NCBI GenBank assembly: GCA_023807065.1
Contig: JAJJLU010004574.1
Span: forward strand, 1 to 11,513
Direction of reading: 5' to 3'
Length of the DNA: 11,513 nucleotides
Source: Isotricha intestinalis
Taxonomy: Eukaryota > Ciliophora > Litostomatea > Vestibuliferida > Isotrichidae
A model generated the notes under the pieces. The model did not search any database, was not told the DNA's origin, and saw only the letters and a program-made list of their open reading frames with translations. Position numbers and translations under genes: made by a program. Of this stretch, positions 1-9,200 are shown piece by piece (position 1 is the first letter of the stretch; the number at the start of each line of letters is the position of its first letter).

Positions 1-340
1 AGAAGAAGAAAAAAAAGAAGAAGAAAAAAAAGAAGAAAAAAAAGAAGAAGAAAAAAAAGAAGAAGAGAAAAAAGAAGAAGAAAAAAAAGAAGAAGAAAAA
101 AAAGAAAAAGAGAAAAATGAAGAAGAGAAAAAAGAAGAAAATAAAGAAGAAGAAAAAAATGAAGAAGAGAAAAAAGAAGAAGAAAAAAAAGAAGAAGAGA
201 AAAAAGTAGAAGAGAAAAAAGAAGAAAATAAAGAAGAAGAAAAAAAAGAAGAAGAAAAAAAAGAAGAAGAAAATAAAAAAGAAGAAAAAAAAGAAGAAGA
301 AAATAAAGAAGAAGAGAAAAAAGAAGAAGAAAATAAATAA
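1..340 (+). CDS. C-terminal Glu/Lys repeat tail of a protein truncated by the window start
   Basis: One frame starting at base 2 is open for 112 codons and ends at TAA (338-340). It encodes almost only Glu and Lys with a few Asn and one Val (GTA, 206-208). The basic unit is five codons, EEEKK, with variants such as EEKK, EENK and EKEKN. Some Glu codons are GAG and some Lys positions are AAT, so the repeat has drifted by substitution while staying in frame, which argues that it is translated. The rest of the protein lies upstream, so its function cannot be inferred. Regularly alternating acidic and basic residues of this type are known to form either disordered tails or long single alpha-helices. 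The reverse strand would read as Phe/Leu/Ser runs and is not a credible protein. Confidence 0.6.
   Translation, partial: EEEKKEEEKKEEKKEEEKKEEEKKEEEKKEEEKKEKEKNEEEKKEENKEEEKNEEEKKEEEKKEEEKKVEEKKEENKEEEKKEEEKKEEENKKEEKKEEENKEEEKKEEENK
2..337 (+). repeat. Imperfect (GAA)3(AAA)2 15-bp tandem repeat
   Basis: This purine-only tract is built from a 15-bp unit, three GAA plus two AAA codons. There are shorter 12-bp units and scattered GAG, AAT and one GTA codon. All length changes visible here are multiples of three, which preserves the reading frame and is consistent with unit-wise slippage under coding constraint. Confidence 0.75.
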
Positions 341-683
341 AAAATAAAAATGAATAAATAAATTTTAATTAATTTTTTTCTATTTTCAATTAAACATTTT
401 TATAAATACCCTTTAATAAAATTGTAATGATTATGATAATTATAAAATTTGAAATAGTTTAAAATAAAATATAAATATATGATCACAACAATTAAAATAA
501 ATTTTTACATATAATATGTTCATTTTCATTATATAAATTATAATATTCATATGTTATTCAATAATATGAATTTTGAAATAAATCAAATCCTTCTTTACAT
601 TTAACATTTAATTTTATAATTATAAATTATTTTTTTTTAAAAAAAATAGGTTTAGATACAATTATTATAAAAAATAAAAATTT
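341..683. other. Gene-free spacer between convergent 3' ends
   Basis: This 343-bp stretch lies between the stop codon of the Glu/Lys-tail gene (+) and the stop codon of the SAM-like gene (-). No frame is open over a meaningful length. It is almost pure A/T. It contains a small inverted repeat (545-571) and a T9A8 run (630-646), and presumably the 3' UTRs and polyadenylation sites of both genes. AATAAA-like hexamers are too common at this composition to assign. Confidence 0.6.
545..571. repeat. Small inverted repeat, 8-bp arms
   Basis: ATTCATAT (545-552) and ATATGAAT (564-571) are perfect inverted arms around an 11-base loop, midway between two convergent genes. It could form a hairpin in either 3' UTR. 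In sequence this AT-rich such palindromes also arise by chance, so no function is claimed. Confidence 0.3.
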
Positions 684-2099
684 TTATTTGTTTCTATTAA
701 TTATTGATTCATTATTTGAATCATTTTCATATTCTTCTTCAACTTCTTCTACTTCATCAACATTATTATTTATAGTATCAAAATAATTTTCTTTGTTATT
801 GATTTTATCTTCTGAATTATCATTATTTATATCATTTATAATGTTTTTATTTTTATTATTATTATTTCTATCATATTTGAAATTTCCTTTATTATTATTT
901 ATGACTAGTAAAATATTATTTAATTCATTGATAATTTCTTCAATATCTTCTAAAGTAATTTCAACTCCTTTTTCATTAATAAAAGATTTAATTTGATTTA
1001 AGTAATCAATAATATTATCATCTAATTTATTTTTTTCTATTTCTTCAATTAAATAAATCATTTTTTCATATTCTTCATTAATATCAATTTCAATATTATA
1101 ATTATTATTATTTAAATGATTATTTTTAAATTCTTCTTCTTCATTATTATCATTTAAATCTGAATAATAATAATTTTTTTTATTTATTTTTTTCGAAGAA
1201 ATTGTTTTTACTTTTTTTGTTTTATACAATAAATTTTGATATTTTAATCTCCTAATTTCACTATCTTCTCTTTGTTTATTTAATTTTTCTAATATTAAAT
1301 CTGCATCTTGTTGAATTTCTAAATATTTTTGAAAAGCTCTTTTTGATTTCATTGAATTTTTATTTATTGGATTTTTACTTTTTTTATTATTTGAAATATC
1401 TGTATTATATCTTTTATGCTGATAATTATCATTAGTTAAATTATTATTAAATGATGAAATTTTATTTTTCTTTTTAAATGAAATTTTTTCTTTGTTTTTA
1501 TTATCATTTTTTTTAGAAGATGAATTATTGTTATTATTATCTTTTTTTATTAATTTCTTAGAATAAACTTCAATTTGAGGTTTATTTAAATTAATAGAAT
1601 TATCTTCATTAAAACTATGATTTAAATTACTAATATTATTAATTGGTTTTTGATTATTATCATCATTATTATTAAAAAAAAAGGTTCCAGTACTTTGATA
1701 ATCTACTTCATTATCATTATTTAAAGTAACAACTCTATCATAAATAGCAGAATTAAAAATAAATTGTCTATTAAAAGTGAAAAAATCACTTATTTCATTA
1801 ATAGAATAATTTTTAGCATATTTAGTAAAAGATTTTGAAAAATGATATATTCTATTTCTTTGATACATTTCAAGTTGAAGTTCAATTAAATCTTCTTTTG
1901 ATAAAAGTAATAAATCTATAAAAGAAATACTATTTTCTTCAAATATATGAATTAAATTTTCTAAACCTAAAGTTATTAAAGAATAAGATAATCTATCATC
2001 TTCTTCTTCATTTAAATTCTCATTTTCATTATTATTTAACTCATCATTTTTTTCTTCAAAATCATTAGAATTATCTTTTTTTTCTTTATTTATATTCAT
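684..2099 (-). CDS. SAM-domain-like, Asn-rich protein of unknown function (471 aa)
   Basis: An uninterrupted ORF runs from ATG (complement of 2097-2099) to TAA. Residues 1-36 are acidic and Asn-rich. Residues about 38-93 resemble a sterile alpha motif: a leading 'LGLE', then 'IFEENSISF', a Leu-rich helix followed by 'SKEDLIEL', and a final helix with 'RNRI'. In known SAM domains this order matches the helices that make protein-protein or oligomer contacts. Residues about 95-140 look folded ('SDFFTF', 'YDRVVTLN'). Residues about 140-250 are low-complexity Asn/Lys. Residues about 255-295 form a probable coiled coil with many charges ('QKYLEIQQDADLILEKL'). Residues about 340-400 are acidic and helical, and the tail is Asn/Glu-rich. 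A scaffold or adaptor role is inferred only from the domain layout. It shares a 76-bp upstream region with the divergent CLEC16A homologue. The SAM call is by pattern, not by search. Confidence 0.85.
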   Translation of the reverse strand: MNINKEKKDNSNDFEEKNDELNNNENENLNEEEDDRLSYSLITLGLENLIHIFEENSISFIDLLLLSKEDLIELQLEMYQRNRIYHFSKSFTKYAKNYSINEISDFFTFNRQFIFNSAIYDRVVTLNNDNEVDYQSTGTFFFNNNDDNNQKPINNISNLNHSFNEDNSINLNKPQIEVYSKKLIKKDNNNNNSSSKKNDNKNKEKISFKKKNKISSFNNNLTNDNYQHKRYNTDISNNKKSKNPINKNSMKSKRAFQKYLEIQQDADLILEKLNKQREDSEIRRLKYQNLLYKTKKVKTISSKKINKKNYYYSDLNDNNEEEEFKNNHLNNNNYNIEIDINEEYEKMIYLIEEIEKNKLDDNIIDYLNQIKSFINEKGVEITLEDIEEIINELNNILLVINNNKGNFKYDRNNNNKNKNIINDINNDNSEDKINNKENYFDTINNNVDEVEEVEEEYENDSNNESIINRNK

Positions 2100-2175
2100 A
2101 TTTATAAAAAAATTAAAATAATTTTATTCATAATTTATTTCTGAAAAATTCTTTTTAAAGAAATATTAATATAAA
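2100..2175. promoter_or_regulatory. Short divergent (bidirectional) promoter region
   Basis: Only 76 bp separate the start codons of the SAM-like gene (-) and the CLEC16A homologue (+), so both promoters and 5' UTRs must lie here or inside the genes. The sequence is nearly all A/T with short A and T runs. No TATA box or initiator can be singled out at this composition. Confidence 0.5.
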
Positions 2176-3516
2176 ATGTCTGTAATAATGCCAGATGAAG
2201 AAAAGATGAATGTAGATGATTTAACAATATTTTATCAATATTTATTTAATTTTGTAGACTCAGATTTTTCGAAAAAACATTATGAACAATGTATAGAAGT
2301 TTTAGGAAAAATACAAGGATATTTATTAGTATCAGATAAAAAAAAGAATGAATTATTTTTTGATAAATTTTCAGAATTATGTTATTTAGATTTATTTAAA
2401 AATTTAGTAGAAATAAATAATAGAGATATTTCATATGGAATTTTAAAAACAATATGTTTCTTAACAACAAATATAGAAAATGAAAATTTTATAAAAGAAT
2501 TATATTCATCTAAAATAATTAATGTTGTTATTTCAATGAAATTTGATGCTGAAGATGAATTAACTGAATTTCTAATTAATTTTATGAAAACTTTAGCTTT
2601 AAAATTAAATAAAGATAATATATATTATTTTTATAATTATGAAATTAATGATTTTCCTTTATTAACTACTGCTTTATCTTTTTATAATTCTAAAAATCCT
2701 ATGATTAGAAATGTTGTTAGAAATATTGTTTTACAAATTATTAAAATTGAAGAATATCATTTAAGAAATTTTTTAACTGCTTTTCCTTTTTGTGTTTATT
2801 ATCCCCATTTAATTTTTAAATTAAGAGAAATTATTTTTTCTATTTCTAAAATCGATATTGGAAATAATAAGAATATTAAACATTTTAAAAATTTACATGA
2901 TGATTTAATTGATTTAATTTTTTATATTAATGATTTATTAAGTTTAAATATTGAAAGTATAAATTATATTTTAATAAATACTATATTTAATGATATAATA
3001 TTTCCAACAATAAGAATTTTAATTTCTAAAAAATTAGAAAATGTTTCTGCTTTAATGAGTTTTTATATATTACTTTTATTATTATATTCAATCAAAAATA
3101 AATTTTTACTTGATTCAATATCAAATATTTTATTTGGGGATTTAATAAGAAAAGATATTTTAAATTTAATAAATGAATCAAAAGAATATGATCTTTATTC
3201 AAATAATATTATGAAATCTATTGATTTTTTTATTAAACATTCAGATTTTGCAGATATTAATGATGAAAATTGGAAAAATATTTCTGAATTTATGAAAAAA
3301 GAAACCGGAATGAATTTAGCTGATGGAACTAAAAATGATATTAATCCTTTTATTATTATGGAAGATTATTTAAAGAATATAACATCCAAAAATTTTAGTG
3401 ATTGTATAAAAAATGAAATAATTGAAAATTTTAAAATTTTCTACTTTTCGAAGGATGATTGTTTTGTTATTATATTAAATTTAATTATTTATATTATTTA
3501 TGATATATATGATAAA

Positions 3517-3547
<31 letters not shown>

Positions 3548-4593
3548 TTAATAATAATATTAATAATATTAATAAAATTATTGATGAAGAATTTAATATT
3601 TTAAATTCATGTGATTTTTTTTATAAAATAGAAAAAGATAAAGAATCAAAATTAAATTATCTTCTCTTTGATTATTTAATTCATTTCTTGTCAATGTCAA
3701 ATTCAATAAGATTAACAACAAATGAAATAATATTATCAAATTTAAAAAGCCATATAATATACATAAAAGAAAAGAAAGAAGGAGGAGAAGAAATAATAAA
3801 ATTAAAATTCCTTCCAAAGATAATAGAAATAACAGTTCAAAAAATAGTAGAAATAAAAAGAATATTATCAGAAAAAGAAATATTTAGAAATTTATCATTT
3901 GAATATATAAAAGAAGCATATGAAATGTATATAAGAAATTATCAAAAAAAAATAAATGATTTAATAACATTACCATGGTTATTAGTTCCATTAATTTATT
4001 CAGAAAATATAGAAGAATATCCAATATATTTAATACCAAATAGAAATAAATATACAATTTTAAATGAATATATCACAATATATTACTTATATGATATTAT
4101 TAATTATATTAATGGAAATAATAATGAATTAATTAAATTAAAAGAATTTCCTTTAAGTCTTCAAAGTAATGTTTTTTATTTAGGTAAACAATATAATATT
4201 TCTGAATTAGGAGATGATAAAGCTAGTTGTGAATATATATTTGAACAAAATGGGAAAACTAATAAAAAATCTTGTTTTATCTTTTTAACCAATGATACTT
4301 TATATTTAGGTGAAAATTTAAATGGAAATTCCAAATCTCCTTCTGATATTAAAATTTTAAAGAAAATTCCTTTAAGAAGATTATTAGTTAAATTTCATAC
4401 CAAAAATAATACAATTTTAGATTTAAGTGAATTTGAACAAGATAAAAATAAATTTTTACAAATTAATTGTTATGAACAAAATAATGCTATTACAGTGATG
4501 AATTTTTTAATTCAAAATAAAAACAATGCAATTGAATTAGAATATTTATTAGTAATATCATTTTTGGATGATATAATATCAAAAATAAAATAA
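2176..4593 (+). CDS. CLEC16A / GOP-1 / Ema family protein with FPL domain (805 aa)
   Basis: The protein is recognised by its N-terminal third. Residues about 45-195 form the FPL domain that defines the family. They include a 'MKFDAEDELTEFLINFMKTL' helix, then 'ALKLN', 'YFYNYEINDFPLLTTAL', 'FYNSKNPMIRNVVR' and 'NIVLQIIKI', followed by 'FPFCVYYPHL' (about 203-212). In animals the family (CLEC16A, fly Ema, worm GOP-1) acts on endosomes and in autophagy/mitophagy, promoting endosome maturation and Rab2 activation. The middle is helical and interrupted at about 448-467 by an Asn-rich insertion. Residues about 690-800 contain beta-strand-like segments ('CFIFLTNDTLYLGE', 'LRRLLVKFHTKNNTILDL') that correspond to the PH-like C-terminal region of the family. 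The start at 2176 is the first ATG after the divergent spacer; Met5 and Met11 are alternatives. There are no signs of introns or damage. The role in this organism is inferred from the family. Confidence 0.93.
3517..3576 (+). repeat. In-frame (AAT)n poly-Asn expansion in the CLEC16A homologue
   Basis: A run of AAT codons, continued by AAT/ATT mixtures, encodes ten consecutive Asn and then Asn/Ile mixtures (residues about 448-467). It sits in the middle of the protein, outside the FPL and C-terminal regions, so it is probably a disordered linker. The tract stays in frame. Confidence 0.8.
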
Positions 4594-4653
4594 TATTATA
4601 TATATTCAAAAAATAATTAAATTAAAAAGTTTTTTTATTTTCAAGAAATTACT

Positions 4654-4875
4654 TTAAGAATTAATAATATCCTCTTTATTATTAAATTGAAGATAAACTT
4701 GATTAATTTCATCTTGGATTTTTGTTGGAATAATTATTAAATAAATTATTTTTAATTCTTTTTAATTTGTTGTTAATAATCTCTTTTTAAATTACTTTCA
4801 ATTCTGAATTTGTGATTGATAATATATTTTTTTTATCTTGTTGTTCTTTTTGAATTATGATAACTCCATTTAAAA
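4654..4875 (-). pseudogene. Possible decayed coding fragment
   Basis: Two neighbouring minus-strand open stretches look more protein-like than the surrounding sequence. The first (about 4787-4875) reads 'NGVIIIQKEQQDKKNILSI' and ends at TAA 4787-4789. The second, in another frame, ends at TAA 4654-4656 and includes 'IPTKIQDEINQVYLQF'. Both use CAA for Gln and mostly lack the Asn/Lys monotony of non-coding translation here. Neither has a credible start, and I found no GT-AG intron that joins them in frame. They could be a frameshifted gene remnant or chance. The family is not recognised. Confidence 0.25.
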
Positions 4876-4919
4876 TTTATTTTATTTTAATATTATTTCA
4901 ATTTTTATTTTTCAAATTT

Positions 4920-4943
4920 AAAAATAAAAATAAAAATAAAAAT
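4920..4943. repeat. (AAAAAT)4 hexamer microsatellite
   Basis: Four perfect AAAAAT units are followed by A7T (4944-4951). The tract lies about 30 bp beyond the stop codon of the minus-strand gene at 4974, so it would be U-rich (UUUUUA units) in that gene's 3' UTR. Confidence 0.8.
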
Positions 4944-4973
4944 AAAAAAATAATTATTTTTTATTCTTTTTAT

Positions 4974-6077
4974 TTATTTAAAAAGAGAGTTTATTGCTTT
5001 TGAAAGTTCTTTTAATTCTGTAATGTACTCATTTGGTAAATTTTCTATATCTTCATTTGTCATTTCTAATATATTATGTTTTAAAGTGTTAATATCTAAT
5101 AAACTGATTTTTGGAACTATTTTTTGTTTCTTAAATGTATTATTCGATATAAATGATAATGATTTATTTCTTTTTTCGGTTCTATTAAAATTATTATCTA
5201 TTGTTTTATTATTATTTTTATTATTATTTGAAAATACTAAATTATCATCTTTAGAATTTATTTGTTTCATAAAAAAATTTATTTGGTTTTTTATTTTATT
5301 ATTATCATTATTTTCATTTTGAAAATTATTATCATTAGTATTTTTATAATTGAAATTTGAAAAAGGTTCATTTTTACTTGAATTATATTTTATATATTCT
5401 CTTGATGATTTATATGCTTTTGTTGTTTTTGGTTCATTATAATTTAATGAATTAATTGATTTATATTCAAAGTTTACATTTGGAGGACTTTTATTTTTAA
5501 AAATATTTTTTATATCAATATTTAAAAAATCTTCTTTTGAATTATAATTAAATTTATTATTATTATTTGAATATGAAATATTTGGTTTTGAATTTGATTT
5601 ATTTATATATTTTTTTATTTCAAAATTATCATTTTCTTCATTTTCATTATTTTGAGTATAAACAAAATTATTATTATTTGCAATATTTTTATTATTATTT
5701 TCATCTAATTTTAAATTTCCAAAAGTAAATTTATTATTTAAATCATTATTAATTTGATTATAATTCATACTATTATTTAACTTTTCTTTAACATCATTTT
5801 CTTCATTATTATGAGAAGGATAAAATTTTTTTAAAGCTTCTCTACTTACTTCAAAATCATTTAAAGAATTTTTATAATTTTCTCTATTATGTTTAAATTC
5901 ATAAATTTTATTTTTAATTTGAGATAAAATTTCTCCTCTTGATTGATTATTTGCATTTATTTCAGTGTATAATAATTTACTTGATCTTTTTTGATAATTA
6001 TTTCTTTTTTGACTATTAATTTCTCCATCTAAAGGTTTTCCTATTATTCCTTTTAATTTATCTTTTAAAGAAGACAT
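4974..6077 (-). CDS. Asn-rich protein of unknown function (367 aa)
   Basis: An uninterrupted ORF runs from ATG (complement of 6075-6077) to TAA. I do not recognise the family. Residues 1-90 are basic and low in Asn homopolymers: a short 'MSSLKDKLKGIIGKPLDGE' start, a 'KRNNYQKRSSKLLYTEI' stretch, then a predicted helix 'RGEILSQIKNKIYEFKHNRE'. Residues about 90-315 are Asn/Lys-rich and probably disordered, with Ser/Tyr spread through them. Residues about 320-367 return to ordinary composition and look like two or three short amphipathic helices ('SLLDINTLKHNILEMT', 'YITELKELSKAINSLF'), so both ends are probably the functional parts. No membrane segment or signal peptide is visible. It lies 125 bp downstream of the RecQ gene on the same strand, but each probably has its own promoter. 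Confidence 0.8.
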   Translation of the reverse strand: MSSLKDKLKGIIGKPLDGEINSQKRNNYQKRSSKLLYTEINANNQSRGEILSQIKNKIYEFKHNRENYKNSLNDFEVSREALKKFYPSHNNEENDVKEKLNNSMNYNQINNDLNNKFTFGNLKLDENNNKNIANNNNFVYTQNNENEENDNFEIKKYINKSNSKPNISYSNNNNKFNYNSKEDFLNIDIKNIFKNKSPPNVNFEYKSINSLNYNEPKTTKAYKSSREYIKYNSSKNEPFSNFNYKNTNDNNFQNENNDNNKIKNQINFFMKQINSKDDNLVFSNNNKNNNKTIDNNFNRTEKRNKSLSFISNNTFKKQKIVPKISLLDINTLKHNILEMTNEDIENLPNEYITELKELSKAINSLFK

Positions 6078-6202
6078 TTAATTATTTAAATATAATTTAA
6101 ATTTATATCTAAGTATTTCATAAAAATAAATATTATATATAATAAATGAAGAAAAAAATTATTTTAAATTGTGAATTAAATATATTTTAAATATATAATT
6201 AT
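6078..6202 (-). promoter_or_regulatory. 125-bp spacer between tandem minus-strand genes
   Basis: This spacer must contain both the 3' UTR of the RecQ gene and the promoter/5' UTR of the Asn-rich gene (4974-6077). It is almost all A/T. No specific element can be assigned. Confidence 0.4.
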
Positions 6203-9200
6203 TTATTTTTTCTTATTTTTTCTATACTTTCTAATTTTATTCCAAATGGCTTTTTGTTTAAAATAATTAACCCTTGCATCAACAGTTTTTTGAGATTTAT
6301 TTTTTTTCCCTTTGTTTGATTCAAACCCTTCTTCTTCAAATCTTCTTTTAGAATTTTCTCTAAATTCTTTAGCAATTTTAATAGCATCTTCTCTAAAATT
6401 TAATAATTCTTGAGATTTATCTATAATTTTTTTTTGTGTTGAATTATATGATTTAATTATATCTTTTAATTCTTCTTCATCTTCTTCTTCATTATTTTTA
6501 TCCTCTTTTGCTTTAAATGAAAATGAATTTAGATTATTATAATTTATTACTTTAGATTTTTTATTTGTACTATCTAAATTTCCTTTTGATAACCAATTAT
6601 CTAAATTTTTTGAATTATTTGCTTTTTTACTTTTTCTTTTCTGATAAATTAAAGGATCAAAAAGTGTTAAATTATTATTTTTATTATTATTTATATTATT
6701 ATTATTATTAATAATGTTTTCATTATTTATTATGTTATTTATATCTTTTGAGCTTGTTTCTTTATTTTTATTAATTGTATTGTTTTTACTTTTTTCTTCT
6801 GTTTTTTTTATTGAAGAATTATTATTATTTAAAATGAAAAAATCATTTGATTCATTTTTTTTATTATTCGAATTATTTATTATTTTATTAGAATTTTCAT
6901 TTGTGAAATCACTATTATCATTTTTAAATAATAAATTTAAATCATCTGAATCTAAATTCAAATCATTTAAATTTTTATCTTCTTCTTTTTGTTTAATAAT
7001 ATTATCATTATTAATATTATTATTATTTTCTTGAAATATACTATCATTTAATCCTTCAAATTGAAAATCATTAACATCAAATTCAAAATCACTTTCTTCT
7101 TTTTTTTCTTTATCTTTTAAAATAATCTTTTTTCCTTCTTCAGCTTCTTTTTTTTTCTTATCATCAAAATTATTATTTTCAATGAATAAAATAATACTTT
7201 CTAAAAATTCTTTTCCATATTTTCCTAAAATTTTTTTACTAACTCCAAATATTTTATCTGAAGTTAAATCTTCTTTTTTTGTTGGTAATTTTCTACATAA
7301 ATCTTTTAATCCATTTTCAGTGAAAATATCATCTAACATTAAAGTTTTTGTATATTCATTTTTTGATTCATTTTCTTTTTTTTTTTTTTCATTTTCTCTT
7401 ATTAAAATTTCAGCTCTTACTTTTTTTAATATTGATAATAAATTTTCAAATTGTTCTCTTGAACATAAACCGTAATCTTCATCTATTTCAATAAAATTCT
7501 TTTTTTTCTTTTTCTCTTTTTTTGTACTTTTTTTTTCACTTTCTTCTTTAATACTTTTTTTCTTTTTTATATTATTACTCTTATTATCTTCTAAAAAACT
7601 TTCATCTACTGAATCTGATTCTTCACTTTCACTTTTTATTTTTTTTTCTTTTTGTTTTTTCTTTTTAAATGAAATAATAATATCTTTTTCTTTAAAAATA
7701 GAATTTTCATTTTCATTTTTTTTAACATCATAATATTGAATTCCTTTTCTGGAAATTTCAATTCTTGAATAAGTATTATTTCCATTAACAACTAAATGTT
7801 CATCAATATATTTCATAATAATTAATTTCCTAACAATTTTTTTAATATCATTAATATTATTTCCCTTTAATTTTCCATGATTATAATCATTTTTAGGAAT
7901 TCTACATTTAACATTTTTTCCAAATAAATAATCAATCATATAAGAAATAGTAAAATCTATTTTTTGTTGAGTAATATTAATTAAAAAATTTAAAATAATA
8001 AGAGCTTCATAATTACAATTTCTTTCTTCACATTCTAATCCTTTTTGACAATTATCACACATTAATTTGCAATCTGAACAATCGAATTTTTCATCAAAAT
8101 AATTTAAAGCAATGACTCTTCTACATTCAAATAATTCTTCACAATAATCAATAATTTGAGTAGTATTTCTTAATTGATCACTAATCATTTCTCCTTTTAA
8201 ATTAGTTTTACTTAATAAAAATTCTAATATTTTCCTATCAGCACTACTATAATATAAAATACATTTAGAATATTTTCCATCTCTTCCAGCTCTTCCTATT
8301 TCTTGATAATATCCTTCAAAACTTTTTGGAAGTGAATGATGAATAACAAATCTTACATCTGCTTTATTTATTCCCATTCCAAATGCTATTGTTGCTACTA
8401 TTATATTTATTTGATCATTTTTCCATTTTTCTTGTATTTCATTCTTTAATTTCTCACCCATTGATGCATGATAATATGCACAATTTATTCTATATTTCTT
8501 CTTAAGTTCTGATGATAGTTTTTCACAATTTTTCTTAGAGGAACAATATATTAATCCTGAGGAATTTGGATATTCTGTTTTTATAAAATTTGCTATATGA
8601 AATGTTAAATCTTTATAATTTTTCTTATTTCTTATTTCTATAAATAAATTTGTTCTATTATATGATGAACGAAAAAATAAAGTATTTTTCATATTTAATT
8701 GATGAATTACATCTTCTCTTATTTTATTTGGAGCTGTTGCTGTAACTGCTAAAATAGGTAAATTAGGGAAAGATTTTTTAATAATTTTTAAATTTAAATA
8801 ATCAGGTCTAAACTCTCTTCCCCATTGACTAACACAATGACATTCATCAATAACACATCTTAAAAGCATTTTTTCAGAATATAATTGATTTAATAAATTC
8901 ATAGTTTTTTGACTTTGAGAAATTTTTTCAGGAGTTAAAAAAATCATTTTACATAAATCTTCTTCATTATCACTATGAAAGAGAGTATTATAATTAAGAT
9001 CTTTATATTCAGAATTTAAGAAAAGAACTTTAATTCCTAAACCAGTTAAAAAAGAAATTTGATCTTGAATAAGAGATAAAAGAGGCATAATAACTAAAGT
9101 AACTCCATATTGAATAATAGAAGGTATTTGAAAAGTAAGTGATTTACCTCCTCCTGTTGGCATACATACAAAAATATCTCTTCCACTTAAATTTGCATTT

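Larger units (their letters stand above)
4594..4973. other. Gene-free spacer between convergent 3' ends
   Basis: This 380-bp stretch lies between the CLEC16A homologue (+) and the Asn-rich gene at 4974-6077 (-). It holds an AAAAAT hexamer repeat (4920-4943) next to the minus-strand gene. It also holds a possible decayed minus-strand ORF (about 4654-4875), listed separately. Nothing else is recognisable, and both 3' UTRs must lie here. Confidence 0.6.

Noticed and set aside
630..646. T9A8 run as a terminator or special element
   Set aside because: Such runs are common at this base composition, and factor-independent T-run terminators of the bacterial kind do not apply to these protein-coding nuclear genes.
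3342..3365. A 19-base identity (ATCCTTTTATTATTATGGA) between the CLEC16A homologue and the IFT57-like start at about 11404-11422
   Set aside because: Both encode a short Pro-Phe-Ile-Ile-Met motif with the same preferred AT-rich codons, and similarity does not extend beyond a few codons on either side. Chance is sufficient.
3517..3576. Regular AAT units as a possible CRISPR-like or structural array
   Set aside because: They are simple in-frame Asn codons inside a clear CDS, without spacers.
4760..4787. A GT-AG intron joining the two open stretches of the 4654-4875 remnant
   Set aside because: Candidate donor GTAATT and acceptor AAAAAG exist, but no combination I tried restores a common frame.
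6199..6387. Minus-strand 62-codon Lys/Leu-rich frame over the RecQ tail
   Set aside because: It lies wholly in another frame of the basic C-terminus of RecQ, which is the continuous gene.
6714..7475. Plus-strand Phe/Leu/Ser-rich open frames at 6714-7034 and 7182-7475 (likewise 9139-9363, 9487-9723, 9693-9929)
   Set aside because: They mirror low-complexity Lys/Asn/Glu stretches or the core of the RecQ gene on the minus strand and have no features of their own.
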